Shown piece by piece: positions 50,353 to 52,581 of a stretch of 52,581 bases of DNA (position 1 is the stretch's first letter; each line of letters opens with the position of its first letter). A program made the translations under genes and the position numbers. Below the pieces are notes generated by a model. The model did no database searches. It was not told the origin of the DNA and was given only the letters and a program-made list of their open reading frames with translations. Source of the DNA: Solirubrobacter phytolaccae (lineage in GTDB: Bacteria > Actinomycetota > Thermoleophilia > Solirubrobacterales > Solirubrobacteraceae); assembly GCF_027587195.1 (NCBI RefSeq), contig NZ_JAPDDP010000051.1:1-52581 (forward strand), given 5' to 3'.

Positions 50353-51441
50353 TTACTCGACGGACGGCGTGGGCGTGGGCTTCGGGCCGTTGGCGCAGTC
50401 GCTGGTGCGGTAGCCCTCGGCGCACTCGGTCTTCTCGCGCCAGCGTGCGGTGAAGTCCTCGAGCCACGCCGTGAACGCCTTCTGCTGAGCCTCGGCGCCG
50501 AGCGTCTGCTGGATCGTCGGCTTGGCCTCGGCGAGCGTCTGCTGCGTCGGCGCGACCATGTTCGTCACGGTGAAGACGTAGTAGCCGTACTGCGTCTTGA
50601 CCGGACCGACGAGCTCGCCCTGCTTCGCGGAGAAGACGGCGTCGTCGAGCTCCTTGTCCAGCGTGCCCTTCGCCTGAGCCGGGAGCTTGCCGGCGGAAGC
50701 CTTGGACGTGTCGTCGATCGAGTACTTCTTGGTCACGGCCTTCCACCCGTCCCCGCGCTCGAGCGCCGCGTGTGCACGGTCGGCGGCGGCCTTGTCCTTC
50801 GTCAGCACCACGCGCAGGTCGCGCTTCTCAGGCTGCCCGAAGCGAGCCTTGTTCTTGGCGTAGAAGTCGCTGATCGCCTGGTCGCTGACCGTGTTCGCAC
50901 GCTTGACGACCTGGTCGCGGATCTTGCCACCCAGCAGCTCCGAGCGGACACGAGCCTTGACGTCGGCCTCGCTCTGCGTCGTCTGCTTGAGGAACGCCAG
51001 GTAGTCGGACTCCTTCGGGAAGGCCTGGCGCTTCTGCTCGGCGAACGCTCTGTCGACCTCGGCCTTGGTGACCTTCACGTCACGCGCCTCGGCCTCGCCG
51101 TCGATCCAGCGCAGGGACACGAGCAGCTGCACCACCTGGCCGCGCGCCTGGTCGTACTCCTGCTTGCACTGGGTCTTGAGCTGCTCGTCGGTGACCTTCG
51201 GCTGCCCCTTCGCCGGGGTCGGCGTCAGCTTGCGCTTGGCCGCGACGCACTTCACGTAGCCCGGCGCGTCGAGCGGTGGCGGCGACGGCTGCCCCGCGGA
51301 GCGCGAGACGACCGTCATCCAGTGCTGGAAGTCCTGCTTGGTGATCGGGTCACCGTCGACGGTCGCGACCGAGTTTCCGGGCACGCCGCCGCACGCGGCG
51401 AGCACGAGGCACGCCGCGCCGAGGGGGAGGAGCTGCTTCAT
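50353..51441 (-). CDS. SurA/PrsA-like peptidyl-prolyl isomerase lipoprotein (copy 2)
   Basis: A 362-residue paralogue of the gene at 41911-43044. The signal ends LGAACLVLAACGGVPGNSVA with lipobox LAAC. N-terminal SurA_N-like helices (VTDEQLKTQCKQEYDQARGQ) and the parvulin domain (EKRDLRVVLTKDKAAADRAH; DDAVFSAKQGELVGPVKTQY) follow with the same Thr/Pro tail. Its ATG overlaps the stop of the small membrane protein (ATGA), which in turn overlaps the sigma factor's stop. This copy is therefore under direct control of an ECF-type operon, unlike copy 1. Confidence 0.9.
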   Translation of the reverse strand: MKQLLPLGAACLVLAACGGVPGNSVATVDGDPITKQDFQHWMTVVSRSAGQPSPPPLDAPGYVKCVAAKRKLTPTPAKGQPKVTDEQLKTQCKQEYDQARGQVVQLLVSLRWIDGEAEARDVKVTKAEVDRAFAEQKRQAFPKESDYLAFLKQTTQSEADVKARVRSELLGGKIRDQVVKRANTVSDQAISDFYAKNKARFGQPEKRDLRVVLTKDKAAADRAHAALERGDGWKAVTKKYSIDDTSKASAGKLPAQAKGTLDKELDDAVFSAKQGELVGPVKTQYGYYVFTVTNMVAPTQQTLAEAKPTIQQTLGAEAQQKAFTAWLEDFTARWREKTECAEGYRTSDCANGPKPTPTPSVE

Positions 51442-51692
51442 TGGCTGAGAGAGGAGAAGGGGTTGGAGGTGCAGGACCCCGCGCGCAGGAGCGCTTCCTG
51501 TGCCGAGCACGGCGGGGACGAGGCGGGCGCCGAGGGCGCGATGGTCGTCCCGCGCGGGACGAGGGCGAAGAGGGCGAGCGTCGCGGTGGCGACCGCGACC
51601 GCGAAGAGGGCGGGCGGGCGCCGGCGACGCGCCGCGGTGCGCCGGCGGGCGGCGGACAGTAGCTCCGCCTCGAGGGCGTGTTCGAAGCTCAT
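51438..51692 (-). CDS. small membrane protein between sigma factor and PPIase (possible anti-sigma)
   Basis: An 84-residue protein. An N-terminal helix SFEHALEAELLSAARRR is followed by a very basic RRRTAARRRRPPA, one transmembrane helix (LFAVAVATATLALFALV, about 30-46), and a Pro/Ser-rich outer part with two Cys (SPPCSAQEALLRAGSCTSNP). The position, directly after an ECF sigma gene with 4-nt overlaps on both sides, is where anti-sigma factors usually lie, but there is no zinc motif and only 30 cytoplasmic residues. Role unproven. Confidence 0.7.
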   Translation of the reverse strand: MSFEHALEAELLSAARRRTAARRRRPPALFAVAVATATLALFALVPRGTTIAPSAPASSPPCSAQEALLRAGSCTSNPFSSLSQ

Positions 51693-52246
51693 ATCCCGCT
51701 CTCCAGTCGCTGCCGCAGGCCGGTGAGCCCGCGGCTGACACGTTTGCGGATGACGGACTCGGTCGTCGCGGCGCGGCGGGCGATCACGGCGTAGTCGTCC
51801 TCGTCGAGGACGCGGGCGAGCACGGCCTCCCGCTGATCGGCGGGGAGCGCGGCTAGACCTTCGCGCAGGATCGGCGAGGCCGCGTTCGCGGTGGCGAGCG
51901 CCTCGACCCGGTCCAGTGCCTCGTCGGTGAGCGGGATCGCCTGCATCCCGAGCCGCGTGCGGGCACGATCCTCGACGGCGCCCTTCTGCGTCGCGTGGGC
52001 GAGCTGCCGGCGGGCGATCCCGTACAACCACGCGATTGCGGGACCCTTGTCCGGACGGTGACGATGCGCGCCGCTCAGCGCAGCCGCGAACGTCTCCGCG
52101 GTCAGGTCGGCGGCGGTCTCCGCGCAGCGCGTGCGACGGGCGAAGTAGGCGAGCACGCCCGCGACATGGCGGCGGTAGAAGACCGCGAACGCCTCGGGCT
52201 GCGCCTTCGTCGCCGCGAGCAGGTCGTCGTCGGAGCGCACATCCAT
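51689..52246 (-). CDS. ECF-type RNA polymerase sigma factor
   Basis: A 185-residue sigma-70 family protein. Region 2: DLLAATKAQPEAFAVFYRRH, then YFARRTRCAETAADLTAETF and AIAWLYGIARRQLAHATQKG. Region 4: EGLAALPADQREAVLARVLD, then DYAVIARRAATTESVIRKRV. It lacks any C-terminal extension. It heads a three-gene operon with a small membrane protein and a parvulin lipoprotein, so it probably answers to envelope or protein-folding stress. Upstream minus strand has TGACTAAGT about 25 nt ahead as a weak promoter. Confidence 0.9.
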   Translation of the reverse strand: MDVRSDDDLLAATKAQPEAFAVFYRRHVAGVLAYFARRTRCAETAADLTAETFAAALSGAHRHRPDKGPAIAWLYGIARRQLAHATQKGAVEDRARTRLGMQAIPLTDEALDRVEALATANAASPILREGLAALPADQREAVLARVLDEDDYAVIARRAATTESVIRKRVSRGLTGLRQRLESGI

Positions 52247-52581
52247 TCTGCAAAGGACTTAGTCACCGCGCGACGGCTTGTGACCTAAGGATTCGATTAA
52301 TCCCACGGGCGCCGTGCCCGCTGTTCTTCGTCCTGCTGGCCCCCACGGCCGGCGCGACCGTCACCGCCGTGCCCGAGCCACCCTTCCCGAAGGGCACGTC
52401 GAACACCTTCTGGTTCCGGCGTCGCGGTGCCGGGGCCTGGCGTGGCCGTGCTGGTCGGCGCCGGCCCCGGCGTTGCCGGGCGTCGGCGACCCGCCCGGGG
52501 TGGGAGTCGGCGTGCTGCCGGGGCCGCGCGGCACGAGCGGCGGCGGCTCGGCCTGCGCCACGCCGGTGACCGGCGGGCCGG
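52247..52581. other. right-edge segment, unresolved
   Basis: These 335 bases hold the promoter region of the sigma-factor operon (52247-52310) and a GC-rich remainder. A GGATT-CGATT-AATCC repeat lies at 52289-52303. On the minus strand a frame reads Pro/Thr-rich (GSTPTPTPGGSPTPGNAGAG) before shifting, and the plus strand has a signal-peptide-like stretch (CPLFFVLLAPTAGATVTAVP) without a start codon. I cannot decide which, if either, is the end or start of a real gene. Confidence 0.3.

Overview
Composition, gene content and codon use point to a high-GC actinobacterium of the Thermoleophilia (Solirubrobacterales; a Solirubrobacter- or Conexibacter-like genome). The points for this are a very GC-rich coding bias, the chromosomal order ftsB-like/eno/mazG/SurA-like lipoprotein/mfd, csrA in an actinobacterial setting, large secreted enzymes with PKD modules, and many GTG/TTG starts coupled by 4-nt overlaps. 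The assignment is an inference from reading alone. The window looks chromosomal; the only trace of a mobile element is a short IS481-like relic near 12.9 kb.

Layout. 1-4.9 kb (minus): a Wadjet-type SMC plasmid-defence operon, jetA-jetB-jetC, with jetC running off the left edge and jetD presumably beyond it. 4.9-12.3 kb: a methyltransferase/MerR pair with a clear operator, a DUF4177 protein facing an acyltransferase, a polysaccharide deacetylase, initiator tRNA-fMet, a CoA-binding/DUF72 pair, and a 2-hydroxyacid dehydrogenase-Ppx/GppA pair. 12.3-12.55 kb: a gene-free stretch that looks like a small structured RNA with two CCUCCC-bearing hairpins and a terminator. 13-18.5 kb: a TPP enzyme, a DsbA/HCCA-isomerase-like protein, an HxlR regulator with an apparent AUA start, tRNA-Leu(UAA) fused in transcription to a yggU-like gene, and a one-piece ECF sigma factor carrying its own zinc anti-sigma-like domain and a membrane segment.

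18.6-25 kb (minus): a seven-gene run ending in a GHKL/HSP90-like ATPase coupled to a 747-residue TPR protein. 25-32 kb: a TetR gene, a secreted PQQ-type sugar dehydrogenase with a PKD domain, and a PadR-controlled MacB-type ABC transporter whose promoter and operators can be read directly. 32-38.8 kb: a zinc-ribbon pseudo-rhomboid, a GCS2-type ligase divergent from a DUF2090 protein, an ACT-domain malic enzyme, csrA and several small proteins. 38.8-47 kb: housekeeping genes (ftsB-like, eno, mazG, a parvulin lipoprotein, mfd). 46.5-48 kb: NAD salvage (pnuC-nadR). 48-52.3 kb: a secreted glycerophosphodiesterase, a methyltransferase, and an ECF sigma/small membrane protein/parvulin lipoprotein operon.

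The least explained signals are: (i) a roughly 110-residue C-terminal module shared by the sugar dehydrogenase and the glycerophosphodiesterase, whose antisense strand supplies the last codons and stop of two unrelated convergent genes (tetR and nadR); (ii) the HSP90-like/TPR pair; (iii) the candidate small RNA at 12.3 kb; (iv) the sigma/anti-sigma fusion. Promoter -10 boxes lie only 4-12 nt before many start codons, so leaderless transcription seems common here.
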